Source: Azospirillum ramasamyi
GTDB taxonomy: Bacteria; Pseudomonadota; Alphaproteobacteria; Azospirillales; Azospirillaceae
NCBI RefSeq assembly: GCF_003233655.1
Contig: NZ_CP029829.1
Span: forward strand, 2,056,978-2,120,977
DNA length: 64,000 nucleotides
Direction: 5' to 3'
Positions within the stretch are counted from its first letter, which is position 1, and every line of letters begins with the position of its first letter. The notes below the pieces were generated by a model. The model searched no databases. It had not been told where the DNA came from and worked only from the letters and a program-made list of their open reading frames with translations. Both the position numbers and the translations under genes were made by a program. Below, one piece after another: positions 35,073 to 44,054 of this stretch.

Positions 35073-35641
35073 CAGACTGATCCCCCTGAGGCCTTCATGG
35101 CGAGTTGCAATTTGTTCAGCTTCGTGCGCACCGAGGTATCGACCATGCGCGAGCCGAACTTAACGATCATGCCGCCGATCAGCTCCGGATCGACGGAGGT
35201 GTTCACCAACACCTTGGAACCGATGGACGCCTTGAGCGCGTCGATGACGGCATTGCGCTGGGCGTCGTTCAGCGGCTTGGCCGTCGTGACCTGGGCCGTG
35301 ACCTCGCCGCGGCGCCGGGCCAGCTCGGCCAGGAAGCCATCGATCATCCCATCGATCGCGAACAGGCGGCGGTTGGCCGCCACCAGCCCGATGAAGCGCT
35401 TGGTCAGATCGGACACGCCGGCGCTGTCCAGGACAGCGGCCATGGCCTTGCCCTGATCGGCGCGGCTGATGACGGGGCTGCGGACGAGGCGACGGAGGTC
35501 AGCGCTCTCGGCCAGGATCTGCTTCAGCGTGGTCAGATCGCTCGCGACCGTGTCCAACGCCTGGTTTTCGTCCGCAAGCTCGAACAGCGCGATTGAGTAA
35601 CGCGCGGTGAGTTCGGATACGCCTGTTCCTTCGGATGCCAC
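35072..35641 (-). CDS. atpH: ATP synthase F1 delta subunit (OSCP)
   Basis: 189 aa, part of the peripheral stalk. An N-terminal helical bundle ([36 protein letters not shown]) and the C-terminal [32 protein letters not shown] are typical. It is first in the operon; F0 genes (atpB, E, F) are not in this window, as is usual for alphaproteobacteria. Confidence 0.96.
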   Translation of the reverse strand: MASEGTGVSELTARYSIALFELADENQALDTVASDLTTLKQILAESADLRRLVRSPVISRADQGKAMAAVLDSAGVSDLTKRFIGLVAANRRLFAIDGMIDGFLAELARRRGEVTAQVTTAKPLNDAQRNAVIDALKASIGSKVLVNTSVDPELIGGMIVKFGSRMVDTSVRTKLNKLQLAMKASGGSV

Positions 35642-35671
35642 CTGATCCCTCGAATTGAGTTCGGTAGACGG

Positions 35672-35699
35672 TGAATTCGGCGGCCTTATAGGGTGTCAA
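35672..35699 (-). promoter_or_regulatory. Possible sigma-70 promoter of the atp operon
   Basis: On the minus strand TTGACA (35699-35694) is followed after 16 nt by AATTCA (35677-35672), about 30 nt upstream of atpH. The -35 is perfect, the -10 is weak (3 of 6), so this is tentative. Confidence 0.35.
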
Positions 35700-36024
35700 C
35701 CCGAGGCACAAACACCCCGGCCGCGAAAGCGAGCGGTCCAATATCACAGGAATCGCGCCCACGCAACGGCGTCTGGACAATTTGACCGCGGCGTTTTGAG
35801 CAACTGCGGAATCATCGGTCGCAACTGCGCGCCCCGAGGACTCGGGTCGGGCGTGATTGGTCATACCGGCTGTGACTTCGATGTGGCGCCAATCTCGGCT
35901 TAATTCAAGGTTAACCAATCTGATCCAGGGTCGGTCCGAACCGCCCAGCCGGCCGATCCGCCACCGTTTCCAGCGGTTTCGCCACGCTCGAGGCCGATCC
36001 AGTGAGATCAGGGGCCCTTCCGCC
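35700..36024. other. Intergenic region, no gene supported
   Basis: Between atpH and a small plus-strand gene. Open frames here lack ribosome-binding sites and family resemblance. It should contain the promoters of both divergent units; none beyond the tentative atp promoter is clear. Confidence 0.5.
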
Positions 36025-36408
36025 ATGACCATCCTGCCGACGTCCGATTCCGTTTCCGACACCCGTGCGATCGCCGAACCGGGCAGCGGATCCCGTCCGT
36101 CGAACGTCATCCAATTCTGCCGCGCCCGTTTCACTCCGGAAGACCTGGATGCCTTCTCGGCGGTCGCCGAAGCCAAGCTGAGCCGCGGCCATTGGGCCGG
36201 CGTGCTGCGCGAGTCGGGCCGCGACCATGACCGCCTGCTGGTGCTTCTGCCGGAGGTGGACCGCCCGGTCTTCCGGTTCGAACGCGACGCCAAGGGCCGC
36301 TACAGCCTGTCCTTCCACGACCGTTCCGGCTGGTACGGCATCGGCGCCGGCGACAGCGCCGCGGAATGCCTGTCGATCTGGCGCCCGCGCCGCCCGCGCA
36401 TGCCGTGA
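36025..36408 (+). CDS. Hypothetical protein
   Basis: 127 aa. The central region (FCRARFTPEDLDAFSAVAEAKLSRGHWAGVLRESGRDHDRLLVLLPEVDRPVFRFERDAKGRYSLSFHDRSGWYGIGAGDSAAECLSIW) looks like a folded alpha/beta domain with a disordered N-terminus. Codon usage matches its neighbours. No signal peptide, no recognised family. It is divergent from the atp operon. Confidence 0.65.
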   Translation: MTILPTSDSVSDTRAIAEPGSGSRPSNVIQFCRARFTPEDLDAFSAVAEAKLSRGHWAGVLRESGRDHDRLLVLLPEVDRPVFRFERDAKGRYSLSFHDRSGWYGIGAGDSAAECLSIWRPRRPRMP

Positions 36409-36546
36409 CAGCCCCGGACCGCCCGTGACCGCCGGATGGCCCGGGAAGAGCGGCTTTTGAATTTCACCATGTAGAAAAGAGACGTGCAGCATCCCGCCGC
36501 ATGAGTTCCACTGTCGAACCTGAAGACGTGCCGGCGCCCTCCCTGC

Positions 36547-37062
36547 TTATCGGTAGACCCCGACCGCCAGCATGTAGGGTTTGCCGTTCAGCACCAGGCG
36601 GCGGGCGTGCATCGTCTTGCGCGCAACCTGCCCGGTCAGCGGATCGATCCACTGATAGGTGACGTTGGTGCGTCCGTCGCGCGCCACACCGGCCAGCGCC
36701 TCCCGGATGAAGGGCTTGCCGTCCACGTCGCGCAGATCCTTCAGGTTCGATCCGTTCAGCGTCGCGGTCCAGCCATGGGCGATCATCACACCCTGGTCGT
36801 CCAGCAGCATCGGGTAGAGGTCGCGGTCGATGTAAGCGCTATCATGACCGGCAAAGGCTTCGGCCGCCGCGTCCGGACCGATCCGCTCCAGCAGATGCTG
36901 GGCACGGTCGATCATGGTCAGCGCCTCGGCATCGGTGCCGCGGGTGTGGGCCGGCGCGCCGGCGGCGAAGGCGATGACCACCAGCAGCAGCAGAACCGGC
37001 AGCACGGTCAGCAGGGTTTGACGCTGTACGCGCAGACGAAGCTTGGAGATCATGCCCATCAT
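36547..37062 (-). CDS. Stand-alone membrane-anchored Cache-domain protein
   Basis: 171 aa. One N-terminal membrane helix (TLLTVLPVLLLLVVIAFAAGA, about 16-36) is followed by a periplasmic single Cache-type sensor domain (AYIDRDLYPMLLDDQGVMIAHGWTATLNGSNLKDLRDVDGKPFIREALAG...TNVTYQWIDPLTGQVARKTMHARRLVLNGKPYMLAVGVYR). There is no cytoplasmic output domain; in chemoreceptors this domain would be followed by HAMP and signalling regions. It could act with a separate receptor or be a remnant. Three nearby ATGs (37062, 37059, 37053) could start it. Confidence 0.78.
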   Translation of the reverse strand: MMGMISKLRLRVQRQTLLTVLPVLLLLVVIAFAAGAPAHTRGTDAEALTMIDRAQHLLERIGPDAAAEAFAGHDSAYIDRDLYPMLLDDQGVMIAHGWTATLNGSNLKDLRDVDGKPFIREALAGVARDGRTNVTYQWIDPLTGQVARKTMHARRLVLNGKPYMLAVGVYR

Positions 37063-37249
37063 CAGCCTGAACCTGTGCCTGTGATGTTCGGGTCCGGGAA
37101 GGATGTTTGTACACGGAACCATCCCGACCGTGGTAATACCGCGCCCGCCGCCACGCAATGGACCAAACGTCACAGGTGCCATGCCCGACCGCAGCGGCGA
37201 CCGATTCGGGTCGATTCGCCGCAGCCTCGCCGGGCGGCGCTAAGAACGC

Positions 37250-39556
37250 CTAAAGGAAGCTGTAGGGGTCGACATCGATCTGCACCCGGATGGCCGGCGG
37301 GATCTCCACCCGCTCCAGCCATTCCGCGATCAGCGGCTGCACCTGGGTGCTGCGCGGCGCCTTCAGCAGCAGGCGGCGGCGGTGCCGCCCGCGCAGCAGG
37401 GCCAGCGGCGCCGGGGCCGGCCCCAGCACATGCACGTCGTCGCTGCGCGGCGCGGCGCGGCCCAGCGCCATCGCCACCCGCTCCACCAGCGTCGGATCCT
37501 CGCCCGACACGATCAGCGCGGCCAGCCGGCCGAAGGGCGGCATGCCGGCCTCCAGCCGCATCTCCGCCTCCAACTGATAGAAGCCGTCGCGGTCGCCAGC
37601 CGCCAGAGCCTGCATCACCGGATGCTCGGGCATGAAGGTCTGCAGCATCACCCGCCCCGGCCGCTCGCCGCGTCCGGCGCGCCCGGCCACCTGATGCAGC
37701 AGCTGGTAGGTGCGTTCGGCCGCCCGCAGGTCGCCGCCGTTGAGGCCCAGATCGGCATCCACCACCCCCACCAGGGTCAGCATCGGGAAATGGTGGCCCT
37801 TCGCCATCACCTGGGTGCCGATGATGATGTCCAGCTCGTGCCGGCCGATGCTCTCCACCATCTCCTGGATGGCGCGCGGGCCGTGCAGGGTGTCGGACGC
37901 CATGATGGCGGCGCGGGCCTCGGGGAATAGCTCCGCCACCTCCTCGGCGATGCGCTCCACCCCCGGACCGCAGGCGGCCATGGTTCCCTCCTCCCCGCAT
38001 TCCGGGCAGGCATGGGGCAAGGGCTGCTGCAGGCCGCAATGGTGGCATTGCAGCTTCCGCGCGAGCCGGTGCTCGACCAGCCACGCCGTGCAGTTCGGGC
38101 ATTGCATGCGGTGGCCGCAGGCGCGGCACAGGGTCAGCGGGGCGTAGCCGCGGCGGTTCAGGAACAGCATCGCCTGCTCGCCCCCCGCCAGTGTGTCGGT
38201 CAGCGCCTTGCGCAGGCTGGGCGCCAGCCAGTGCCGGGCGGGCGGGCGGTCGCGCCGCAGGTCGACCAGTTCCACGTCGGGCAGCACGGCGCCGCCATGG
38301 CGGGCCGGCAGGGCGATGCGGGCATAGCGGTGGCTGTCGGCGTTGACCTTGGTTTCCAGCGACGGCGTGGCGGAGACCAGCGCGATGGGCAGCCCGCCCA
38401 GATGCGCCCGCGCCACCGCCATGTCGCGGGCATGGTAGATCGCGCCCTCCTCCTGCTTGTAGGCGGAGTCGTGCTCCTCATCGACGATGATGACGCCCAG
38501 TTCGGGATAGGGCAGGAACAGGGCCGAGCGGGCGCCGACCACCACCGGCACCTCGCCCTTGGCCACCGCGCGCCAGGTGTCGCGGCGCTGCGCCCCGGTC
38601 AGTTCCGAATGCCATTCCGCCGGCGGCGCGCCGAAGCGCCGGGCGAAGCGGTCGAGCCACTGCGCCGACAGCGCGATCTCCGGCAGCAGCACCAGCGCCT
38701 GCTTGCCCTGCTCCAGGGCGGCGGAGATCGCCTCGTAATAGACCTCCGTCTTGCCCGACCCGGTGACGCCGTCGAGCAGCACGGTGGAGTAGCGCCCCGA
38801 GGCCACCCGCTCGCGCAGGTCGTCGGCCGCCGCCCGCTGGTCGGGCGACAGGGCGGGTCCGGGCCGCTGCCAGTCCGGCCGGCCGAGCCGGGTCGGCTGC
38901 AGCATCACCGGCTCCAGCAGCCCGGCCTCCGCCAGCCCGCGCACCACGGTGACGCCGCAGCCGGCCTCGTCGGCCAGTTCCGCCGGGGTGCGGGGAGGGC
39001 CATCGTCCAGCAAGGCCAGGATGCGCCTGCGCGGGTCGGTCATCTTGAAGCCGGGCGGCGGCTCGGCACCCTGTTTGCGCAGATAGGCCAGCATCGGCTT
39101 GGGCGGCTCCAGCGCCGCCGGCACGCTGACCGCCATGCGCAGGACGAAGCCCGGCGGCGTCATGGTGTAGGCGGCGACCCATTCGACGAAGCGGCGGCCG
39201 ACCTCGGTCATCGGCGGCACGTCGAACCGGCGCACCACCGGCTTCAGCCGGCCGGAGTCCAGCGTCCCGGCGCCGGGGCCCCAGACGACGCCGATGACCC
39301 GGCGCGGCCCCAGCGGCACCTCGACGTAATCGCCGGGAACCAGCTCCATCCCGTCCGGCACGCGGTAGTCGTAGGCCTCGCGCAGCGGTAGCGGCAGCAG
39401 GACGGCGACGCGGCGGTCGGGACCGCGAAGCTGCGGCTTTGCCGGGAAATCCGTGGTTTCGCGCATGGAATCGCCTTCGGGCTGCCCCGTTTCGGGCGTG
39501 TCCCCAAGAAGATCCCCCTGAATGCCCGGGGCGGAACTGGCGGAAGTCGAACGCAT
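37250..39556 (-). CDS. priA: Primosomal protein N' (replication restart helicase)
   Basis: 768 aa from 39556; 738 aa from an ATG at 39466 with a better-placed GAAGG, which is nearer the E. coli length (732). PriA reloads the replisome at stalled forks. Visible are the N-terminal 3'-binding domain ([22 protein letters not shown]), Walker [16 protein letters not shown] ([16 protein letters not shown]), the zinc-binding cysteines ([13 protein letters not shown] ... CHHCG ... CPECG), helicase motifs V-VI ([25 protein letters not shown]) and the C-terminal domain. It is divergent from the transaldolase-like gene. Confidence 0.94.
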   Translation of the reverse strand: MRSTSASSAPGIQGDLLGDTPETGQPEGDSMRETTDFPAKPQLRGPDRRVAVLLPLPLREAYDYRVPDGMELVPGDYVEVPLGPRRVIGVVWGPGAGTLDSGRLKPVVRRFDVPPMTEVGRRFVEWVAAYTMTPPGFVLRMAVSVPAALEPPKPMLAYLRKQGAEPPPGFKMTDPRRRILALLDDGPPRTPAELADEAGCGVTVVRGLAEAGLLEPVMLQPTRLGRPDWQRPGPALSPDQRAAADDLRERVASGRYSTVLLDGVTGSGKTEVYYEAISAALEQGKQALVLLPEIALSAQWLDRFARRFGAPPAEWHSELTGAQRRDTWRAVAKGEVPVVVGARSALFLPYPELGVIIVDEEHDSAYKQEEGAIYHARDMAVARAHLGGLPIALVSATPSLETKVNADSHRYARIALPARHGGAVLPDVELVDLRRDRPPARHWLAPSLRKALTDTLAGGEQAMLFLNRRGYAPLTLCRACGHRMQCPNCTAWLVEHRLARKLQCHHCGLQQPLPHACPECGEEGTMAACGPGVERIAEEVAELFPEARAAIMASDTLHGPRAIQEMVESIGRHELDIIIGTQVMAKGHHFPMLTLVGVVDADLGLNGGDLRAAERTYQLLHQVAGRAGRGERPGRVMLQTFMPEHPVMQALAAGDRDGFYQLEAEMRLEAGMPPFGRLAALIVSGEDPTLVERVAMALGRAAPRSDDVHVLGPAPAPLALLRGRHRRRLLLKAPRSTQVQPLIAEWLERVEIPPAIRVQIDVDPYSFL

Positions 39557-39661
39557 CGGCTAGAGTGGCCTCATGTCCCGGGCACCGGGCGGGACGGCGC
39601 GTCGGTCAGTTTTCCGGCGCGGCCGGTTCCGGTCAACATCAGCAAGCATGGACCCTTCGTC

Positions 39662-40318
39662 ATGAAGTTCTTCGTCGACACCGCCGACATCGCCGAGATC
39701 CGCGATCTGGCCGATACCGGTCTGCTGGACGGTGTTACCACCAACCCCTCCCTGATCGCCAAGTCCGGCCGTCAATTCCTCGACCTCGTGGCCGAGATTT
39801 GCGACGTCGTCAACGGTCCGGTCAGCGCCGAGGTGGCCTCCACCGACTTCGAGACCATGCTCGCCGAGGCCCACAAGATCGCCAAGATCTCCCACCGCGT
39901 CGCGGTGAAGGTGCCCCTGACCCCGGCCGGCCTGAAGGTCTGCAAGATCATCTCGTCCGAAGGGACGATGGTCAACGTCACGCTGTGCTTCTCCCCCGCC
40001 CAGGCGATCCTGGCGGCGAAGGCCGGCGCCAGCTTCGTGTCGCCCTTCGTCGGCCGGCTGGACGACATCGGCCAGGACGGCATGGGCATCATCAAGGACA
40101 TCTGCGAGATCTATAACAACTACGACGCCTTCAAGACCGAGGTGCTGGTCGCCTCGATCCGCAACCCGATGCACATCGTCAAGGCCGCCCGCCTGGGCGC
40201 CCATGTCGTGACCGCCCCGGCGTCGGTGCTGAAGCAGCTGTTCAACCACCCGCTGACCGACAAGGGTCTCTCCCAGTTCGTCGAGGACTGGAAGAAGACC
40301 GGCCAGTCGATCCTGTAA
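39662..40318 (+). CDS. Transaldolase-like / fructose-6-phosphate aldolase family protein
   Basis: 218 aa, the short TalC/FSA type TIM barrel. [32 protein letters not shown], the Schiff-base lysine in [46 protein letters not shown] and a C-terminal [23 protein letters not shown] are all conserved. Short members are either fructose-6-phosphate aldolases or true transaldolases; the sequence alone does not decide. It would act in pentose phosphate metabolism. Confidence 0.92.
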   Translation: MKFFVDTADIAEIRDLADTGLLDGVTTNPSLIAKSGRQFLDLVAEICDVVNGPVSAEVASTDFETMLAEAHKIAKISHRVAVKVPLTPAGLKVCKIISSEGTMVNVTLCFSPAQAILAAKAGASFVSPFVGRLDDIGQDGMGIIKDICEIYNNYDAFKTEVLVASIRNPMHIVKAARLGAHVVTAPASVLKQLFNHPLTDKGLSQFVEDWKKTGQSIL

Positions 40319-40335
40319 GGCGGGCCGGAACGATC

Positions 40336-41058
40336 ATGGCCGACAGGGGCCGCGAACCGGGTCACAGCCCGCAACGTGCGACCACGCTCTCTTCGGAGGA
40401 TGTGCGCGCCTATCTGCGGAGCCACCCGGACTTCCTGGCCCAGAACGCCGATCTGGTCCACCACCTGACCCCGCCGTCGATCGACCGCGGGCGGGGGGTG
40501 GTGGACCTCCAGGCCTTCATGGTCGACCGCCTGCGCGCCGAGGTCCGCGCCCTCAAGGACCAGCAGCGCGAGCTGATCGGCACCAGCCGGGCCAACCTGA
40601 ACAGCCAGAACCGCATCCATGCCGCGGTGCTGTTTCTGCTCGACGCCCAGAGCTTCGAGCAGCTGATCCAGACCATCACGACCGACCTCGCGGTCCTGCT
40701 CGACCTCGACGTCGCCTGCCTCGTCATCGAATCCAACGGCACCGACATCCCCCATGTCCACCGCTCCGGCGTGCGGGTGGTGGAACCGGGCGCGATCGCC
40801 GAGCGGCTGGGCCGCGCCGACGTTGTGCTGAACACCGACATCCAGGGCGATCCCGAGATCTACGGCCCCGGCGCCGGTCTCGTCCGGTCCGAGGCGCTGA
40901 TCCGCATCCAGGTCTCCAGCGAGACGCCCGACGGCCTGCTCGCCTTCGGCAGCCGCGAGCCCGACACCTTCCACAACGGCCAGGGCACCGAACTGGTCGG
41001 CTTCCTCGCCCGCGTCATCGAGCGGGTGATCCGCGGCTGGCTGGAGTTGCCGGCGTGA
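40336..41058 (+). CDS. DUF484 family protein
   Basis: 240 aa. The N-terminal DVRAYLRSHPDFLAQNADLVHHLTPPS and GVVDLQAFMVDRLRAEVRALKDQQRELIGTSRANL are the DUF484 hallmark, followed by a GAF-like domain (AQSFEQLIQTITTDLAVLLDLDVACLVIES ... GLLAFGSREPDTFHNGQGTELVGFLARVIERVI). It overlaps xerC by 4 nt. DUF484 next to a tyrosine recombinase gene is a widespread arrangement, but no function is established. Confidence 0.92.
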   Translation: MADRGREPGHSPQRATTLSSEDVRAYLRSHPDFLAQNADLVHHLTPPSIDRGRGVVDLQAFMVDRLRAEVRALKDQQRELIGTSRANLNSQNRIHAAVLFLLDAQSFEQLIQTITTDLAVLLDLDVACLVIESNGTDIPHVHRSGVRVVEPGAIAERLGRADVVLNTDIQGDPEIYGPGAGLVRSEALIRIQVSSETPDGLLAFGSREPDTFHNGQGTELVGFLARVIERVIRGWLELPA

Positions 41059-42020
41059 GCGAGCCTGTTCCCGCCGCTCCGAGCCTGGGTTTCTCCGCCA
41101 AGCCCGACGTCCAGGACATGCTGGCCCATTGGCGGCGCTGGATGGAGAGCGAGAAGGCGGTTTCCCGCCACACCCTGTCGGCCTACACCGCCGATGTGGG
41201 CGAGTTCCTGCGCTTCCTCACCGAATTCCGCGGCGGCTCCCCGCCTTCGCTGAACGATCTAGGCGACCTGAAGGCGGCGGATTTCCGCGCCTGGATGTCC
41301 CGGCTGGCGATGGACGGGCTGGTCGGGGCCAGCCGGGCGCGCAAGCTTGCGGCGGTGCGCAATCTCTTCCGCTGGATGGACCGCAGCGGCCGCCTGCACA
41401 ATCCCGCCGTCGCCACCCTCGCCACGCCGAAGGTCAAGCGTCCGGCCCCGCGCCCGCTGACGGAGATCGACGCCGACCGCCTGCTGGAGGAGGCCGAGCG
41501 CGACCGCGACGAACCCTGGATCGGCAAGCGCGACCGCGCCCTGTTCACCCTGCTCTACGGCTGCGGCCTGCGCATTTCCGAGGCGCTGGGCCTGGCGCGC
41601 AAGGACGCGCCGCTGGGCGACACGCTGCGCGTCACCGGCAAGGGCCGCAAGGACCGCATGATCCCCGTCCTGCCGGCGGTGACGGAGGCGGTGCGCGCCT
41701 ATATCGACAGCTGCCCCTTCACGCTGGCGCCCGACGGCCCGCTGTTCGTCGGCGCCCGCGGCGGCCGGCTGAACGCCAGCGTCGCCCAGCACCAGATGCA
41801 GAAGCTACGCGCCCTGATGGGCATGCCGGACAGTGCCACCCCGCACGCGCTGCGGCACAGTTTCGCGACCCATCTTTTGGCGGACGGCGGCGACCTGCGC
41901 GCCATCCAGGACCTGCTCGGCCACGCCTCGCTCTCCACAACCCAGCGTTATACGGATGTGGAGAACGAGCAGCTGATGAACGTGTACCGCAACGCCCATC
42001 CTCGGGCACGCAAGGCCTGA
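41055..42020 (+). CDS. xerC: Tyrosine recombinase XerC
   Basis: 321 aa. It resolves chromosome dimers at dif with XerD. The N-terminal SAM-like DNA-binding domain (LAHWRRWMESEKAVSRHTLSAYTADVGEFLRFL) precedes the catalytic domain with R173 (CGLRISEAL), K (GKGRKDRMIP), H264-x2-R267 (HALRHSFATHLL), H (LLGHASLSTTQ) and nucleophile Y (RYTDV). Complete. The IS element lies about 275 bp downstream. Confidence 0.93.
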   Translation: MSEPVPAAPSLGFSAKPDVQDMLAHWRRWMESEKAVSRHTLSAYTADVGEFLRFLTEFRGGSPPSLNDLGDLKAADFRAWMSRLAMDGLVGASRARKLAAVRNLFRWMDRSGRLHNPAVATLATPKVKRPAPRPLTEIDADRLLEEAERDRDEPWIGKRDRALFTLLYGCGLRISEALGLARKDAPLGDTLRVTGKGRKDRMIPVLPAVTEAVRAYIDSCPFTLAPDGPLFVGARGGRLNASVAQHQMQKLRALMGMPDSATPHALRHSFATHLLADGGDLRAIQDLLGHASLSTTQRYTDVENEQLMNVYRNAHPRARKA

Positions 42021-42287
42021 CCGGCGCTCGATCGCACAACCGAATCAGCATATTCCGATATACGATCCAGCGTCGGGCCGAATTTCCCTTTGAAGCACTC
42101 GCGGTCGCGCTGCAGACCGCGCAACAATCGAACCGGCCGCGTTCACTGCAACGCCGATCAAAAGAACTCTGCATGACTCAGAATATACATCAATATTTAC
42201 CGCCTCGCTCTCCACTCTTCTAAGGCTTTAGTACAGAATATTGGTGAAAAGCCCCTATAAACCGTTATTCTTTGCTTAATATTTAGG
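42021..42287. other. A/T-richer intergenic segment before the IS element
   Basis: 267 bp with no supported gene. It is noticeably A/T-rich, with short AATAT motifs. It is presumably the old xerC-chemoreceptor intergenic region, now split by the IS element. Confidence 0.5.
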
Positions 42288-42295
42288 TTTGCTAA
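42288..42295. repeat. Left target-site duplication (TTTGCTAA)
   Basis: The 8-bp TTTGCTAA directly outside the left IS end is repeated exactly at 44009-44016 outside the right end. Eight-bp duplications are typical of IS1595-family insertion. Confidence 0.9.
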
Positions 42296-42319
42296 CGTAG
42301 CTATGTTGCAGACACAGGT
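42296..42319 (+). repeat. IS left terminal inverted repeat
   Basis: 24 bp, perfect inverse of 43985-44008. Confidence 0.92.
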
Positions 42320-42444
42320 GCAGACGCAAAAATCAACAAAAACATAGACTTACGATAACGGCGGCGCTCCGCGCGCACCTCCTACATATTGATTCAAATC
42401 GGATGCGTCTTCCGGTAGAGTGTCGGCCTCGGGGGAGGTCGGCC

Positions 42445-43818
42445 GTGGGCAACGAGCGCTTCTACAAAATCTGCCAGGACTTTGACCTCAGCATCCACAC
42501 CGATGCTGACGAGTTGACAGCTCGTTTCACAGACGAGGCGCAGGCACGAACCTTCTTCGAAACCCTGGTCTGGCCGGACGGTCCGTTCTGCCCGCATTGC
42601 AAATCCGTCAAGGTCTACCGCTTCAACTCGGTCAAAACGACCCGTAGCGGAGAAGCCCGCGCCCCGCGTGTCGGGCTGTTCGAGTGTGGAAACTGCGCCG
42701 CCCAGTTCACCGTCAAGACCTTCACGCCGCTTCACGGGACAAAACTCCCACTTCTCAAGTGGATAAAGGCGCTGTTCTACCTGCTCAGCAGCAGCAAGGG
42801 CGTCTCGTCCGTCGTTCTGGCCCGGCATCTCGGCGTGACCCAGCCGACGGCCTGGAAAATGGCACATGCTGTCCGCGAACTTCTCGATTACCGGCACGAA
42901 AGCGAACCGGTTCTCGACGGCGAGGTCGAGATCGATACGAAACGAATCGGCGGCGAGCCGCGCAAGGACGGATACACGAAATACGTGTGGAATCCGCGCG
43001 GCAAGGGGTCGGACAAGGCGATCGTAGTCATTATGAACGCCCGGGAGGGGCGGGTTCGAACCGGCGTTGTCTCCGGGGAGTCCGCCGCGGAATTGGCCTC
43101 GGTCATCAAGGCGGTTGTGAAGCCCGACGCGCACCTGATGACCGACGGAGACAAGGCCCTCGCGGTCGTCGGTCGGGATTTCGGCGGACACTCCAGCGTC
43201 AATCACGGAGCGGAAGAATACGCCCGTGTCGAGCGGAAGGACGGCAAGCGACCGCGCAAACGGCGGCGCAATGCTGAGTTGCGGGACGACGAACGGAACG
43301 TTCACGTCAATCACGCCGAGGGCTTCGCGGGGCTTCTCGAACGAAGCCGTTTTGGTGTCTACCATAGGTTTAGTCGCGTTCACCTGAGCCGCTATCTCGA
43401 CGAAGCCGCCTGGCTGTGGAGTTCGGCTTCGTCGAGAACGATGACGACGACCGATGGACATTCGCAGGGCGAAGTCCAGGCGGAGCCGTTCGTCTTTCAG
43501 TTGATGACGCTGATGCCCCGGGCGCTCGGCCGACAAATCCGCTGGTCGGCAAAGGGCGGTCTGTTCTGGCCGCCGCCGTTGCAGGACGGGGATCCTCCGG
43601 CACCGTCGCGGGTCCTGATGCTGGCGCGGGCAGAGGAGAAAGACAGCAAAGGACACGGCCTGCCGCGGAAATACCGCGAGGCCCCAAAGGGAACACGTAG
43701 AACTCGCTCGCTTCCGGGCCCGGTGCGCCTCCGCGCGACATCTCCACCGCTACGACCGCTGCGTCCGGCCCCGCCGCCGCCCGACTACACCGACGAAGAG
43801 ATCGACGGACTCTACTGA
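42445..43818 (+). CDS. IS1595-family transposase
   Basis: 457 aa from a GTG with GGAGG 6 nt upstream (42434-42438). An N-terminal zinc ribbon (CPHCKSVKVYRF ... LFECGNCAAQF) leads to the helix-turn-helix (SSKGVSSVVLARHLGVTQPTAWKMAHAVREL) and the DDE-type core: D in EVEIDTKRIGG, D in HLMTDGDKAL, and the conserved VHVNHAEGFAGLLERSRFGVYHRFSRVHLSRYLDEAAWLW. After residue ~330 the frame continues into an unusual Pro/Arg-rich tail, while the overlapping frame from 43416 reads EFGFVENDDDDRW; a frameshift near 43415 is possible. Confidence 0.85.
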   Translation: MGNERFYKICQDFDLSIHTDADELTARFTDEAQARTFFETLVWPDGPFCPHCKSVKVYRFNSVKTTRSGEARAPRVGLFECGNCAAQFTVKTFTPLHGTKLPLLKWIKALFYLLSSSKGVSSVVLARHLGVTQPTAWKMAHAVRELLDYRHESEPVLDGEVEIDTKRIGGEPRKDGYTKYVWNPRGKGSDKAIVVIMNAREGRVRTGVVSGESAAELASVIKAVVKPDAHLMTDGDKALAVVGRDFGGHSSVNHGAEEYARVERKDGKRPRKRRRNAELRDDERNVHVNHAEGFAGLLERSRFGVYHRFSRVHLSRYLDEAAWLWSSASSRTMTTTDGHSQGEVQAEPFVFQLMTLMPRALGRQIRWSAKGGLFWPPPLQDGDPPAPSRVLMLARAEEKDSKGHGLPRKYREAPKGTRRTRSLPGPVRLRATSPPLRPLRPAPPPPDYTDEEIDGLY

Positions 43819-43984
43819 CGACGCCGTGTCGGGGGCTTCCACCGACCGGTGGACTGTCGCATCTGGAGACTACTCTGCTCGCCTAAAAACTGTGTCCTGC
43901 GCCGATGCGGGGAGACGAACGCCGATGATCGGCCGCAGGTCGCCTACCATATCTAGGCTATGCCTCTAAACAGTTTGCCTGCTG

Positions 43985-44008
43985 ACCTGTGTCTGCAACA
44001 TAGCTACG
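43985..44008 (-). repeat. IS right terminal inverted repeat
   Basis: 24 bp, perfect inverse of 42296-42319. Confidence 0.92.
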
Positions 44009-44016
44009 TTTGCTAA
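44009..44016. repeat. Right target-site duplication (TTTGCTAA)
   Basis: Exact copy of 42288-42295, immediately outside the right IS end and 39 bp upstream of the chemoreceptor ATG. Confidence 0.9.
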
Positions 44017-44054
44017 TGATTGTCCAGCGCAATTCTCATGCGGTGGATAAATGA

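Larger units (their letters stand above)
42296..44008 (+). mobile_element. Complete IS1595-family insertion sequence
   Basis: 1713 bp, bounded by perfect 24-bp terminal inverted repeats (42296-42319 and 43985-44008; both read inwards as CGTAGCTATGTTGCAG... GGT) and flanked by an 8-bp target duplication (42288-42295 and 44009-44016). It carries one transposase gene. Its composition is less GC-rich outside the coding part. The intact ends and exact duplication indicate a recent, unrearranged insertion. Confidence 0.92.
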
